Shown here piece after piece: positions 27,917 through 38,395 of a stretch of DNA of 64,000 nt. Within the stretch, counting starts at the first letter, position 1. The number at the start of each line of letters is the position of its first letter. The notes under the pieces were generated by a model that searched no databases, was not told where the DNA came from, and saw nothing but the letters and a program-made list of their open reading frames with translations. The stretch is from Malus domestica (Eukaryota; Streptophyta; Magnoliopsida; Rosales; Rosaceae). The DNA lies in contig NC_091677.1 in the NCBI RefSeq assembly GCF_042453785.1, forward strand, positions 32,657,001 through 32,721,000. The letters run 5' to 3'. Both the position numbers and the translations under genes were made by a program.

Positions 27917-29989
27917 TGGCATCAAGAGCCAAAGAAGCTTAATCGCAAAATTTCTTCGATCATTTGTTCTTTGCTTCCGTTATTTACGATCTCTCTGGGA
28001 CCTTTCCTATGTGATTTCCTTAAATTGGCATTTATTTGAGGCCTATAAGTTTCTTCCCGTACCTCCCTATATCCAAGTTCCGATTGTTGCTGCTACTGTT
28101 CCCGCGCTTCTCCTCTGGCAAATCTCTTTCTTCTCGACGCCCCTATTTTTTTTTTTAGGGATCTTGTTTCCGTTTTTGACTAACCAGAAGGTATTGGTTA
28201 TGTCTTCTCTGTTTTTCTGGGCATCTCTGATTGCCCATTTCTGCATTCTACATTCAATAAAGTTTGGCACACCAAGTGTTTGATCTTTTGCCTCAGTTAA
28301 ATTTTCTACAATTTCTCAACATGGTTGCTGCAAATCAGCTACAAATCTTGCAATCACCAATTACTGGCTTGATTTCTTCGGTCTCTACATCCGTTTCTGT
28401 CAAGATGGATGAGACCAACTACCTTTAATGGCACTTTCTGTTGTAGTTGATGCTTGAGGGCCTTGGCATTATGGGATTCGTTGATGGATCAAATTTATGT
28501 CCTCCTCAGTCTGCAGCAACCTCTGCACATTCTGTAATCACAAATGGGCCATCTACTAGCCATGAATTAGATGAGTTTAAAGCATGGAAATCACATGATT
28601 ATGCTTTGATGTTGCTATTTATTGCAACTCTCTCTTCATCTGCTATTTCCTGTGTAATTGGTAGCAAGAGTTCTCGAGAGATGTGGGTTCGTCTTCAAAA
28701 CCACTTTTTCTTACCAAGTACAAAAAGTAGTATAATTAAGTACAGAGTGATCTTTACAACATGAAGAAATGATCAGATTCAATTTCCCAATATCTTCGAA
28801 GGCTTAAAGAAGCAAGGGATGGACTTTTTGTTCTTAGTGTCACATTTGATGATGAAGACTTTGTGATCATTGCATTAAATGGACTACCTGCAAAATACAA
28901 CACATTCAAGTGTGTAATCCGGGGGCGTGAGAGTGCCATTTCACTCAAGGACTTTCGTGCATAATTGCTTGATGAGGAAGCCCTTGTGGATTGTGCTTCT
29001 GTGACACCTCTTATGTCTGATATGGTAACTCAATATGGTGATTGTGAGACACAAGGTTCTTTCTTTTCTCTCACTAGCTCTCAGTTGCAAGCTAGTTTTA
29101 ATGATGGTTATCATGCTTAATACAAGTTTAGTTCATGCTAGTCAAGCTATAACAATATTCTTGATGGTTATAATAGTATGTACAAAAACTTTCGATTCAA
29201 GAATCATGGTAAATGGAGGTTCCATTACGATAATGGTGCAACCTACAAGTCTTTTCCTCATTTTTCACCTGGAATTCTTGGCTCCCTTCCATCTCCATAT
29301 CATAATTCTCTGCCACTTGAAATTACTACATGTCAAATTTGTTCACAAAAGGGCCATCTTGCTGCCCATTATTCTGCTCAAATTACCAACTAATCTATTA
29401 CTCGAGATACAAACTTGCAAGATCAGCTTCGAGTTTTTGATTTAATGGATTTCGTCGAGCAGGACTATGTTATGGTAAATTCCACAATAAAAATTGAGGA
29501 ACATGCAGCTAGTTTTGGTGCAAAAAGTTCACAAACTAGCGAATCAGCTAAATTACCAACATCTTGTGATTCAACTCCATTACTGGAAGTGCAAAGACTA
29601 TCTATACTGCACCCTTCTACTAGGCTCCATCTGGTACATCAATTTGTAGAGGTTCTTGCAGACATGTCGCAAGAACAGTATAATGCATGATTCTTTCTCG
29701 AATTTTTGGTTCAACTTGTTGTTTTGGCCATATGGGAGAAATATATTCAAACTGCTGCACATGAGGATATTATGTGTCTTGCTTATGCAATGGTGGCGAT
29801 ATATTTGATATTCAATTGGGCTACCATATGGGCATTTGTGAAAAGGGAGGTGGCACCAGCAACCTCACTTGCCAACTGCAGGGAATACACCAAACTAATG
29901 TTCTTTGACAACCTGATGAAATACTACATTTGTGGTGATACTGCTTCAACCTCATGATTGGGCACCCCAATCTTAAGATTGAGGGGGGA

Positions 29990-30229
29990 TGTTAGAGTAT
30001 AATGTTGTATGGATGGGATCTTGCCATTTGTAATTAGATTAGGTGGTTTGTTAGATTAGTTAGTTTGTTAGAAAGTCTGTTAGAGTAACTAGTTCACTAT
30101 AAATACATACTCTTGTAATTACTTCAACATTAAGTAAACAATTCAGAAATCTCTTTTACCTTTTTACTTCTCCCTCTGTTCTCTGCTGCTCTCTCTCATA
30201 ACTATGGTTTCTATTTCTTCATATTAACA
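29990..30229 (+). repeat. 3' LTR of the Copia-type element
   Basis: 240 bp, about 95% identical to the left LTR and directly followed by the repeated target site CCAAG. Confidence 0.88.
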
Positions 30230-31151
30230 CCAAGAACTAGAATTTCTTCTTCGTTCCCCAATAAGGTTTTGGTTCATAATTTGGGGCAAGTTCAACTTAG
30301 GTTTTTCAATCTTTATTGGGTCAAACATGCAGCTTAAGTTTTATTGCACAAGTCACACCTGTTTGTAGAACCTCGGCAAGAAAATAAGAAAAATAGACAT
30401 AGTTGCTAACCAATTAATCCTGCAGCACCATGATCAGTATATTATATGAATACATGATCATTTGGACCACTATTCAGAACCTTTGCCACTACCTCCACTG
30501 AGGGCACTTTTGTTCCCAAGAATAACTGCATACAAATTCCCTGCCTTTACATCATCCTTTGTATAATCCTGCTTGGAAAAATGAACACAAAAAAAAAAAA
30601 AAAATCCAATTAAGTACATCTAAAATTTGCACGCTATTGTTGAGAAAGAGCTAATCTTGTCTAATTCTTATATATTTTCATTAAAAAAATGAAATACTGT
30701 TAAACTTATAATTATGCTGGTAATTAAATAGAATGAGAAATACCAAAGGGACTCTCTAAAAAATGACACTTTTCATAGACTCTCCACCACCTTATAATTT
30801 TGACACAATGCTTTATAATTTGGCATATAAATTAACGTTAAATTATAGAATAACATAGAGTCATGTTAGCGTTGCTCACTTAGAAATCAATTAGAACAAA
30901 TAAACCTTTGGAACTCCTTTATAAACATCCTTGCCGTCTGGCTTGTTGACGATGACACCAGATTTGGGATTATCCTCGGCCAATGTAATATCATCATACA
31001 TGAAAACAATGATATTTTCATCATTCATTCCACCTTTCTTCAGTATTTGGTGTGCATGGCATACATCAGCTTGCAATAACTAAGCCACAGTAATTATTTA
31101 TGTTAGATTTTCTCTGTGCAGAATGTCTGGCCTTTGTTTAAGGTTAAAAAC

Positions 31152-32043
31152 TGTGAACACGGAAAATTCCTGAAACGAAAGAGACAAGAACGACGCGCAC
31201 AAATAAATATTTGTATTTGATGATTTTGGGTTACAATCTCTCTTCTATTTGATCCTCTGATTCGATCTCCGTAAGGTGTTGATTTGTGGATGTTTCGTTG
31301 ATCCAAGGGCCGTCGAGGTTTGATCTTGGATGAACTGTTGGAAGTTTTTTTCAAGGGGCCGTTTAAGGCTTGATCTTGAATAACGGTGATGAACGGATCT
31401 TCAAGGGCTTTTGGGCTTGATCTTGAAGAACGGTTGGATGTGTGGATTTGTTGATGATGTTGATCCAAGGGCCGTCGGGGCTTGATCTTGGAAGAACGAT
31501 GAACGAAGAACGAAGAACACTTTCTTCAATCTTCAAGATGAACGGATGATGAACAATGAACACTTTCTTCAAGGGCCGTCGGGGCTTGATCTTGAATTGG
31601 TAGAAGTTCTTCAAGGGCCTTTGGGGCTTGATCTTGAATTGGTAGATTGTTGATCCAAGGGCCGTCGGGGCTTGATCTTGGAAGAACGATGAACGAAGAA
31701 CGAAGAACGCTTTCTTGATTCTTCGGGAACCTGGATGCTTGAGAGCTTCGGAGTTTCAGAGCTTCAGAGCTTCAAGAATTTTGCCTAATGATTTTGGTTC
31801 CCCCCTAAATGAATGAAATGGGCTTGTATTTATAGAATTTTCCAAGGCCTAATTTTGAATATAATATTCCAGATGAAATAAGTCGTTTCTGCCAGGTGTT
31901 GACACGTGTCATATTTGATGACTTTTCCAACTCATTTCAATTTTTGTTGAGTCACACGTCACGTGTAAAATTTATGTAATACATGAGCGTTGACACTTTA
32001 ATTTATCGGTCAACATTTATTTACCGAAATTTCGATGTCTACA
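31152..32043 (-). repeat. 3' LTR (outer left) of the gypsy-type element
   Basis: 892 bp. It shares both ends and the general plan with the right LTR but differs in the number and sequence of the internal AAGGGCCGT..GGCTTGATCTT motif (about seven copies here). It is preceded by the AAAAC target copy. Confidence 0.85.
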
Positions 32044-32177
32044 AATGCCCCCATGACTGATGAAGCGGTGGAATTTACAGTATCTTGGGTTGTCGGTACG
32101 ATTCATCTCTTCCGGCCGTCTGCACTCAGGCAAATTGATCACCTTCTTGTCCAACAGGTCATCCAGCATGGCAACAA
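32044..32177 (-). repeat. Gag fragment between two LTR copies
   Basis: About 125 bp matching the gag gene region near 39467-39595 (CTGATGAAGCGGTG..AATTTACAGT onwards), directly after a purine-tract-like AATGCCCCC. Together with the partial LTR that follows, it forms a partial tandem duplication of element sequence at the 3' end. Confidence 0.8.
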
Positions 32178-32886
32178 GGTGTGTATTTGTGGATGTGTGA
32201 TTGATCCAAAGGGCCGTTGGGCTTGATCTAAGGATGAACGTTCTTCAAGGGCCGTGGACTTGATCTTGAAGGTGGATTTGAGCGGATCTTCAAAGGGGCT
32301 TTTGGGCTTGATCTTTGAAGAACAGTGATGAACGGATCTCCAAGGGCTTTTGGGCTTGATCTTGAAGAACGGTTGGATGTGTGGATTTGTCGACGTTGTT
32401 GATCCAAAGGGCCGTTGGGGCTTGATCTTGGATGAATGGATGATGAACGATGGTGCTTTCTTCAAGGGCCGTCGGGGCTTGATCTTGAATTGGTGGATGA
32501 TTGTTGATCCAAAGGGCCGTTGGGGCTTGATCTTGGAAGAACGATGAACGAAGAACGAAGAAGGCTTTCTTGATTCTTCGGGAACCTAGATGCTTGAGAG
32601 CTTCGGGGTTTCAGAGCTTCAGAGCTTCAAGGTGTAATATGAATTCGTTTTTCAAATGAATGAAATGGGCTTGTATTTATAGAATTTTCCAAGGCCTAAT
32701 TTTGAATATAATATCCCAGATGAAATAAGTCGTTTCTCCCAGGTGTTGACACGTGTCCTATTTGATGACTTTTCCAACTCATTTCAATTTTCGTTGAGTC
32801 ACACGCTACGTGTAAAATTTATGTAATACATGAGCGTTGACACTTTGATTTATCGGTCAACATTTATTTACCGAAATTTCGATGTC
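32178..32886 (-). repeat. Partial internal LTR copy
   Basis: Corresponds to about 41171-41926 of the right LTR, nearly identical apart from one missing repeat unit and a few base changes. It is followed by AATGCCCCCAC (the purine tract on the element strand) where the internal region begins. Confidence 0.85.
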
Positions 32887-32959
32887 TACAAATGCCCCCA
32901 CTTCAAGGCGCGTCGTATACATGTGATTGTCACGTGTAGGAGATGCGTTTTGAAGTCCC

Positions 32960-33450
32960 TTACTGTAGATGTCGATCCAAGGGCCGTTGAGGCTTGATCT
33001 TGAATTGGGCTGGAGATTTCTTCAAGGGCCGTCGAGGCTTGATCTTGAATTGGGCTTGAGATTTCTTCAAGGGCCGTTGAGGCTTGTTCTTGAACTTTTG
33101 TTTGAAATTTCTTCAAGGGCCGTCGAGACTTGATCTTGAAGGTTGAAATTGGGCCACAAGGAGCTTCATGTGGTAGATGATCTTTGGCTTTGGTAGTGGA
33201 TGAATCGGCACGTATTTTGTTGCGCTTGTTGACTTTCCACAGCTTTGATTTTGAACTGGGTTGGAGGATTTTCTGGATTCCTCCAATTGTTGATTTTCCA
33301 CAGCTTATTCTTGAACTAGGTTTTGATTCAAGGGTGGTAGACACTTGATCTTGAATCAGACTTGTGATTTCTTCCAGGGCCGTCGAGGCTTGATTTTGAA
33401 TTTGGCTGAAAGCTTCTTCAAGGGCCGTTGAGGCTTGATTCTTGAAGGTT
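32960..33450 (-). repeat. LTR-type hairpin motifs spread into the internal region
   Basis: Six or seven further copies of the CAAGGGCCGT.GAGGCTTGAT-type motif at roughly 40-50 bp spacing, plus related units near 33320 and 33600. They lie just inside the purine tract, outside any LTR. Confidence 0.75.
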
Positions 33451-33799
33451 GACTCGAACATATGGCAAGCAGGCACGAGGTGAAGGTGACGACTTGTTAT
33501 TTTGTTCAATCTTTCTAATCCACACCTGAGCAGTTTGGTCAGCGGTATGATCTTCAAGATTGATGGGCTCTTCTTCCAATTGGTGACTTGGTCTTTAAGG
33601 ATTTGATTCAAGGGTGGTGAATCGGCACGTGCAGCCTACAACGCCTAGTAAGTCGACCCAAGAATTTGAGGGTCAAAACGAATTCACCGTCAGAGTGATT
33701 GCAACTTTGATGATATGAGATACCCTTACTTTTGAAGAAGTAGCGGATGAATCAGCACGTGCTTGGTTGCACTTGTCTCTACATGCTTCAAGGTATCAT

Positions 33800-34090
33800 C
33801 TTCATTTCCTTTATCTGTTCCTCAGGCAGAGGTGGCATCTTCTCGAGTTCTTCGTCTCAGACTTTTTCTGCTGAGTTGACTGTTCATGTTGCATTCTTCT
33901 CTGCTTGTTTCTTCAGGCAGATATGGCAGCTTCTCGAGTTCCTCAGTTCGGACTCCTTTTGCTGAGTTGACTGTGCAGACTGCATTCTTCTCTGCTTGTT
34001 CCTTCCGCACGTTGTCTCCACATGCTTCAAGGTATCTTTTTCACTTGCCTTATCTGTTCTCCGGGCAGATGTGGCAACTTCTTTGAAAGT
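33800..34090. repeat. Tandem repeat of about 95 bp inside the gypsy-type element
   Basis: Units containing CAGGCAGA..TGGCA.CTTCTCGAG, TGCTGAGTTGACTGT and GCATTCTTCTCTGCTTGTT occur twice in a row, with a partial third unit ending near 34085. A second, less exact duplication of about 120 bp (CAAATT.CCCG.GATTT) follows at 34568-34740. Confidence 0.65.
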
Positions 34091-34840
34091 ACAGCAGCAA
34101 TGGGAGGGGGGGTACTTGAGAGCAGTGCCAGGTAGGCAATCATGGAAGGGTTTCAAGCAGTTGGTTCCTTACCCGAGTTTGAGTGGAGGTTCCGGCATAT
34201 TGTTTTCTTTATCCTTGTCTTTGTAAGTAAGAACAAGGACAAAGGAAAGGACAGGGAGAACGCATGATATGAGATACTCTTGCTTTCTACCCTAGTGATA
34301 TGAGATACTTTTGCTTTGGTGTCATTTGTTTGCCGAGGTACCCCAAGGAATAAGGAACACTGAATGACTCGAAAGGCTTCGTTGAGAAAGCATATTTGGA
34401 GATGAAGAAAGACTCTGTATGTTTGCCTTGCTATGGAAGGTGAAGGTGGACAGTTATAGGATGTCCCTTAATACCTGTAGAGGTACTATTCTTTCACTTG
34501 TGTCGGCAACTAACGCGTGATTGAACAGTAAACTTTCACGTGCTTTCTCCTTCACTGAAAATCTTCGGCAAATTGCCCGCGATTTGCGCAAAGTTGAGTG
34601 CGCATATGACAGGTGATGACGCGGCTGAAAATGACTGGCGCCTCTTCGATATCTGGGATTGGCGCTTCGACAAATTACCCGTGATTTCCGCAAAGCTGAG
34701 TTTGCGTGTGATGGGTGCGACGCGTCTGGAAAAGCAAGATGCTTCTCCGATTTCTGAGCTTGCCTCTTCGATTTTTGAATGGCCTCTTTGAATTCTGAGC
34801 GCGCCTCTTCGAGCTCTGAAATCCCGTCGAGCGCTGATTT

Positions 34841-34848
34841 TTATAGAG
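34841..34848 (+). promoter_or_regulatory. TATA-like box of the element's antisense ORF
   Basis: A TTTTTATAG motif lies about 115 bp before the ORF start at 34958, on the strand opposite to gag. The spacing suits a plant core promoter. No functional evidence. Confidence 0.35.
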
Positions 34849-34957
34849 GCATGCAGTTCGTTTCAAAGCACACTTGAATTTTCACTTGTGAAAACTCCCT
34901 TCTTGCACTTCTAAGATCTTGATTTGTCCGATCTCTTATTTCTTCAACACTTTGAAA

Positions 34958-35569
34958 ATGTCTGGACCCTCCGACCGTCGTTTTGACTTGAATCTTGGTG
35001 AAGAGGCAGTCCCGCCTTCTCCAGACAACATATGGCGCCCATCCTTCATATCCCCTACTGGTCCTCTTACCGTTGGGGATTCGGTGGTGAAGAATGATAT
35101 GACCGCTGCGGTGGTGGCCCGGAACCTTGTCACTCCCAGAGATAACAGATTACTTTCCAAACGGTCTGATGAGTTGGCTGTTAAGGATTCTCTGGCGCTT
35201 AGTGTGCAGTGTGCAGGTTCTGTGTCTAATATAGCCCAACGCCTATTTGCTCGAACCCGTCAAGTTGAATCCTTGGCGGCTGAAGTGATGAGTCTTAAAC
35301 AGGAGATTAGAGGGCTCAAGCAGGAGAATAAACAGTTGCATAAGCTCGCACATAGCTATGCGACAAACATGAAGAGGAAGATTGACCAGATGCAGGAATC
35401 TGATGGTCAGATTTTACTTGATCATCAGCGGTTTGTGGGTTTGTTCCAGCAGCATTTGCCTTCGTCTTCTGGGACTCTGCCGACCGCTGAGGCTTCAAAC
35501 AGTCAACCTCCGACGCCTCCTCTTCCTGGAGCTCCGCCGAGTTGTGAGGCGCCACCTGATCGTTCTTGA
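34958..35569 (+). CDS. Retroelement-borne ORF antisense to gag
   Basis: 203 residues beginning MSGPSDRRFDLNLGEE, encoded on the strand opposite to the element's gag. Seen: FDLNLGEE near the N-terminus (it resembles the DLNL-type EAR repression motif, though this may be chance), then IWRPSFISPTGPLTVGDSV, a central heptad-rich coiled-coil-like segment (VESLAAEVMSLKQEIRGLKQ and on), and a Pro/Ser-rich tail. No retroviral enzyme signature. I recall many near-identical predicted proteins in rosaceous genomes, which fits a transposon-carried gene, but I cannot search here. Its function is unknown. The frame looks whole, with ATG, stop and a TATA-like upstream sequence. A poly-T run follows at about 35604. 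Confidence 0.65.
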   Translation: MSGPSDRRFDLNLGEEAVPPSPDNIWRPSFISPTGPLTVGDSVVKNDMTAAVVARNLVTPRDNRLLSKRSDELAVKDSLALSVQCAGSVSNIAQRLFARTRQVESLAAEVMSLKQEIRGLKQENKQLHKLAHSYATNMKRKIDQMQESDGQILLDHQRFVGLFQQHLPSSSGTLPTAEASNSQPPTPPLPGAPPSCEAPPDRS

Positions 35570-36148
35570 AGATCCCCTCTTGTAAATTTGATTTGATTTG
35601 ATATTTTTTTTTTTTTTTTTTTTTTTTTTTGCATAATGCAAATTTGTGTAAAATTTCCAGAAAAAAAATAAATAAAATGGACTTTATTTCTCTCGATGCA
35701 TTTTTTTTTGTTGCTATATACATACATATATTATGTACATACACACCATATTATCATAACTTCATTTTCTTTTCTTTTCTCCTTCTTTTTTTTTTTTTTT
35801 TTTAAAAATAAATATATATATATATTTTTTCTTTCTTTTTCTGCACATGGTGCCAGACGCACCATGAAACCCTTTTTTTTTATTTTTTGTATTATTTTCT
35901 GTTTCTTTAGTTGGTGCCCATGCACCATTCCCTTTTTTCACGTGGTGCCAGATGCACCACCACCTTTTTTTCTTTTTTTTTTTTTGTGTATAAATTTGGG
36001 TGATGGGTAGAGGAACTTGCAGGGAGCGGACGAAGACGGACGGAGAGTTGGAGTTTGAGGAAGCGCTTCTCGGCCGGCTAGTCGTTTGACAGCGGTCTTT
36101 GAAGTTGTTGGCAGCTGCGAGGCAAGAGACGGAAGAGGTGGAGGCTGA

Positions 36149-36271
36149 TTTATCGTCAATTAGCGTCTTCAGCAGAGTCCCCGACTCGGTGTCCCAAATC
36201 TTACAGGACCCGTCGTGGCTGGCGGAGACGACAATCGAACCGTCGCGATTGAAGCTCACGGAGGTCAGAGG
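36149..36271 (-). pseudogene. WDR5-like WD40 repeat fragment inside the retroelement
   Basis: About 41 residues ([38 protein letters not shown]) match one WD40 blade of the WDR5 family, the COMPASS histone-methylation scaffold. Only this piece is present, so it is a non-functional captured fragment. It is on the same strand as gag. Confidence 0.75.
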
Positions 36272-36886
36272 CTGGTGCTGGAGAAGGAGCAATGGACTTG
36301 ACCGCTATGGAGAAGTGCCCTTGTTGAACTGCTGAACACATATTGCCTGATTCCACATTGCTGAAATTGATTGAACCATCCAAATGGAACAAAACACTGT
36401 GCCACTGCATCTCCACTGCACCATCCCCATTGCTTCTGCACCGCACACTGTTTTGCATCTTCACTGCGCTGTTTCCTTGCTGCACAGCCTTGTCGTCCTC
36501 ACTGCACAAAGCTTTGCACAAAACTGCACTGCCCTATCTCGCTTGCTGCTGCACCACTGTACCTTTACTGCACCACCACTGCCTTCCCCGCACTGCTGCT
36601 GCATCACCACTGCAAGGGGAGAGACAGATTGACAGCGCTTCCGAAGCTTCTTCGCCACCGTCAACAGCGCCAATCTTCGCTCTCTTAGTTAAGCAAAAGC
36701 TTCAGGATCATTTGCGAGTCCAATGACCGAGTCATGAAGATGGAAAGCATGGATCCTGCAGCACCAACCCAAGTCACAGCCTCAAGCCGAGTCAGAGACA
36801 CCAATCTAAGTTACAACCTTCAAGTCCAGTGACTGAACTTGAAGATGGAAAGCATGGATCCTGCAGCACCAACCCAAGTCGCAACC

Positions 36887-37345
36887 TCAGTCTTGCACTT
36901 CTTCCTTCTTTCGACTAGCTGTGGGAGACCAACCGAGAGAAGCAGCAGCAGTGATAACACCAGCTACAACAGCAGAATTCCGGTATTTGTCAGTCGATAC
37001 CTTGGCAGTTGACGCTCCAGAGGAAGAGGCATTTGGTTTGGCATCAGAGACTGAGCCTCCTGAGCTTCCAGCTGATAGATCTGCTCGTTCAGAAAGCGGC
37101 AACTGTTAGTCGTTGATCCTGATCGTTGGGTGCGGTAACAGCACCACCGTTCTGGGGCGTCGTCGAAGTCTCCGGGTTCCGATTCGCCGAGTTCGACCCC
37201 ACGCTCTTCCCAAGCTCCACCCCTGCATTCTCAACCACTGCCATAGCTCTTTCTCTCTCTCTCTTCCCTTTTTTCGAAAAAGGAGTTCCTTTTCGGATTG
37301 GATTTGGGATCCAACCTCTCTCTCTGTTGTGAAGATCGTCTTCAC
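36887..37345 (-). pseudogene. Captured fragment of an unidentified small Ser/Ala-rich protein
   Basis: Minus-strand coding-like sequence with AVVENAGVELGKSVGSNSA and, further on, STDKYRNSAVVAGVITAAAS, a hydrophobic C-terminal stretch that could be a membrane anchor. The composition looks like a host gene, but I do not recognise it. Confidence 0.35.
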
Positions 37346-37368
37346 CTCCCATACGACATCGTCTTAGG

Positions 37369-37512
37369 AATGGCGAGGGCTCTTCAACTCAGATTCTGCT
37401 CTCCCTCTCTCTCACTCAATCACATCACCATCAATACTATAACCACAATCTATTGGAATCATAGAAGAAGCAGCAGCAGGAATAGTACCAATCTAGAACG
37501 CCCAGCAGGTGT
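37369..37512 (+). pseudogene. Captured N-terminus-like fragment, possibly an organelle presequence
   Basis: Starts MARALQLRFCSPSLSLNH and is rich in Ser, Arg and Asn, as in targeting peptides. It ends after about 48 codons. The source gene is not recognised. Confidence 0.3.
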
Positions 37513-37591
37513 TTGAATAAATGCTTGAGAGATGACAGAGAGAGCTACATCTACCTGGTGCAGAGGGCGATTAAGATGGCGGCGGGTGTCT

Positions 37592-37915
37592 CTACTGCGG
37601 CAGAGGGCCTGCCAGAAGTAGGGTTTGAAGCAATGGACCGGCTTTTATCACAGCCTGCAAAAGCTTTCCCTTTTCAGGCAACGGCTTCTCAGGCAGCAGC
37701 TCCACTGATGGGTGAGGCAATGATGGTCCTGGTGGCAGCTGCTGGGTTTGCTGAATTGGGTCAATAACTAGGGAAGAAACAATGCTTTCTTCACAATCTG
37801 AGAAGGAGAAGCCATTGTTGGAGTCGATTCCTCTTCTGGGTTCGTCTTCGATGCTTGAAATTCCAGAGAGAGGAGTTGTTTGCTGATTCTGCTGGGTTTG
37901 GTGCGGGGAAGGAGG
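37592..37915 (-). pseudogene. Captured fragment of an unidentified plant protein
   Basis: Minus-strand sequence with DSNNGFSFSDCEESIVSS, a Pro/Gln-rich linker, and KGKLLQAVIKAGPLLQTLLL before PLPQ. It looks like host coding sequence (acidic, then Pro-rich, then a hydrophobic helix), but I cannot name the family. Confidence 0.35.
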
Positions 37916-37974
37916 ACAGTGTCGGTCTTCTGAGCAACGAGGTGGGATTCTTGGGTCGTCAGCGTAGGCGAGTG

Positions 37975-38140
37975 GCTCCAGTCCGATAAGATCTGGTCGG
38001 GTCAGCTTCGGGTCGTGTCGTGCAAGGTCCACTGCGAGATCCGGCTGGAGGATCCGAACTCCAGCGAGCTGTTCGCCGCCTACTTCGTGCTCAAGATCGA
38101 GGATGGCACCGGGAAGCACGCCTTCATCGGATAGGATTCG
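37975..38140 (+). pseudogene. Captured NECAP-like (adaptin-ear-binding) fragment
   Basis: Plus-strand sequence reading KIWSGQLRVVSCK, CEIRLEDPNSSELFAAYF and [15 protein letters not shown]. It matches the PH-like domain of NECAP endocytic proteins, with an internal segment skipped. It is GC-rich relative to its surroundings and on the strand opposite to gag. A broken fragment, not a gene. Confidence 0.7.
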
Positions 38141-38149
38141 CGGAGGCAC

Positions 38150-38255
38150 GGCAGTCCAGTGTGACCACGCTGACCGTCGGCCGTGTGTCGATTAAGTCTC
38201 GTTTGAGCACGACGTACTGAACCAGGACGTCCGTAGTGTTGGACTTTGGGATATC
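38150..38255 (-). pseudogene. Captured PTRHD1-like peptidyl-tRNA hydrolase fragment
   Basis: Minus-strand [18 protein letters not shown] resembles the N-terminus of plant PTRHD1 (PTH2 family). Only about 25-30 residues are present. It directly abuts the RPT3-like fragment, forming a chimera. Confidence 0.55.
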
Positions 38256-38395
38256 CGAAGTGGCTTCTGAACAAATTTTGAACCAACAACTTTCTCCGAT
38301 GAAGGTAGCAGTTGTATGATTAGCAACAGCCTTTGGTAACACGGTTTTACCGGTTCCAGGTGGACCATAGAGTAATACACCACGTGGGGGGATCT
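38256..38395 (-). pseudogene. Captured RPT3-like 26S proteasome ATPase fragment
   Basis: Minus-strand sequence with [15 protein letters not shown] (Walker A), then [12 protein letters not shown] and VVGSKFVQK, as in the AAA ATPase subunit RPT3. Walker B and the rest of the ATPase are absent. A broken fragment inside the retroelement. Confidence 0.75.

Larger units (their letters stand above)
27677..30229 (+). mobile_element. Copia-type non-autonomous LTR retrotransposon (fossil)
   Basis: A 2553-bp element bounded by 240-bp LTRs (27677-27916 and 29990-30229, TG..CA ends) and a CCAAG target duplication (27672-27676 and 30230-30234). A primer-binding-site-like TGGCATCAAGAGCC follows the left LTR, resembling the initiator-Met tRNA site used by Copia, and a GAGGGGGGAT purine tract precedes the right LTR. 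The interior holds only Copia-type gag sequence (about 28320-29400, including a zinc-knuckle-like CQICSQKGH). No integrase or reverse transcriptase is recognisable. The gag is broken in several places. The LTRs differ at about 12 of 240 sites (5%), so an age of a few million years is likely. It lies in an intron of the legumain relic. Confidence 0.88.
24515..31083 (-). pseudogene. Vacuolar processing enzyme (legumain) relic, interrupted by insertions
   Basis: Legumain (cysteine protease C13) matures vacuolar proteins by cutting after Asn. Minus-strand exon-like blocks: about 31083-30905 ([27 protein letters not shown]), 30568-30412 (AVILGNKSALSGGSGK; DHGAAG), 26418-26333 (GDPAYAKDLVHVLEKKHG), 26121-25956 ([26 protein letters not shown]), 25830-25768 (LQTETLAKQYEL), 25500-25302 (SQLDADLVYFLHK), 25111-24905 (KKIGELLFGNEMASKVL), 24664-24515 (GLSRYGRKYPRAIANICNAG, stop). 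Defects: exon 1 with the signal peptide is not found; the catalytic-His exon has an extra G after GGSGK and a TAA where FIYYTDHG is expected; the EACESGS segment with the catalytic Cys is missing. One intron holds a MITE, a SINE and a Copia-type element. A 10.8-kb retroelement lies about 65 bp upstream of the first surviving exon. Confidence 0.85.

Noticed and set aside
28011-29957. Several medium frames as separate host genes
   Set aside because: They lie between the Copia-type LTRs and are gag-derived or chance frames of that element.
31300-31720. CRISPR-like array of short repeats
   Set aside because: The spacing is regular at a glance, but units vary, spacers are similar to each other, and the array sits inside a plant LTR. 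It is LTR substructure.
35696-36010. Frame of about 100 codons rich in Phe on the plus strand
   Set aside because: It is a translation of T-rich low-complexity sequence in the retroelement.
36343-36726. Cys/His-rich plus-strand frame resembling a metal-binding protein
   Set aside because: The composition comes from CACTGC-type low-complexity repeats; all three frames look similar.
37900-38160. Bacterial-looking GC-rich gene on the minus strand
   Set aside because: The plus strand reads as a NECAP-like plant fragment, so the minus frame is its shadow. There is no reason to invoke transfer from bacteria.
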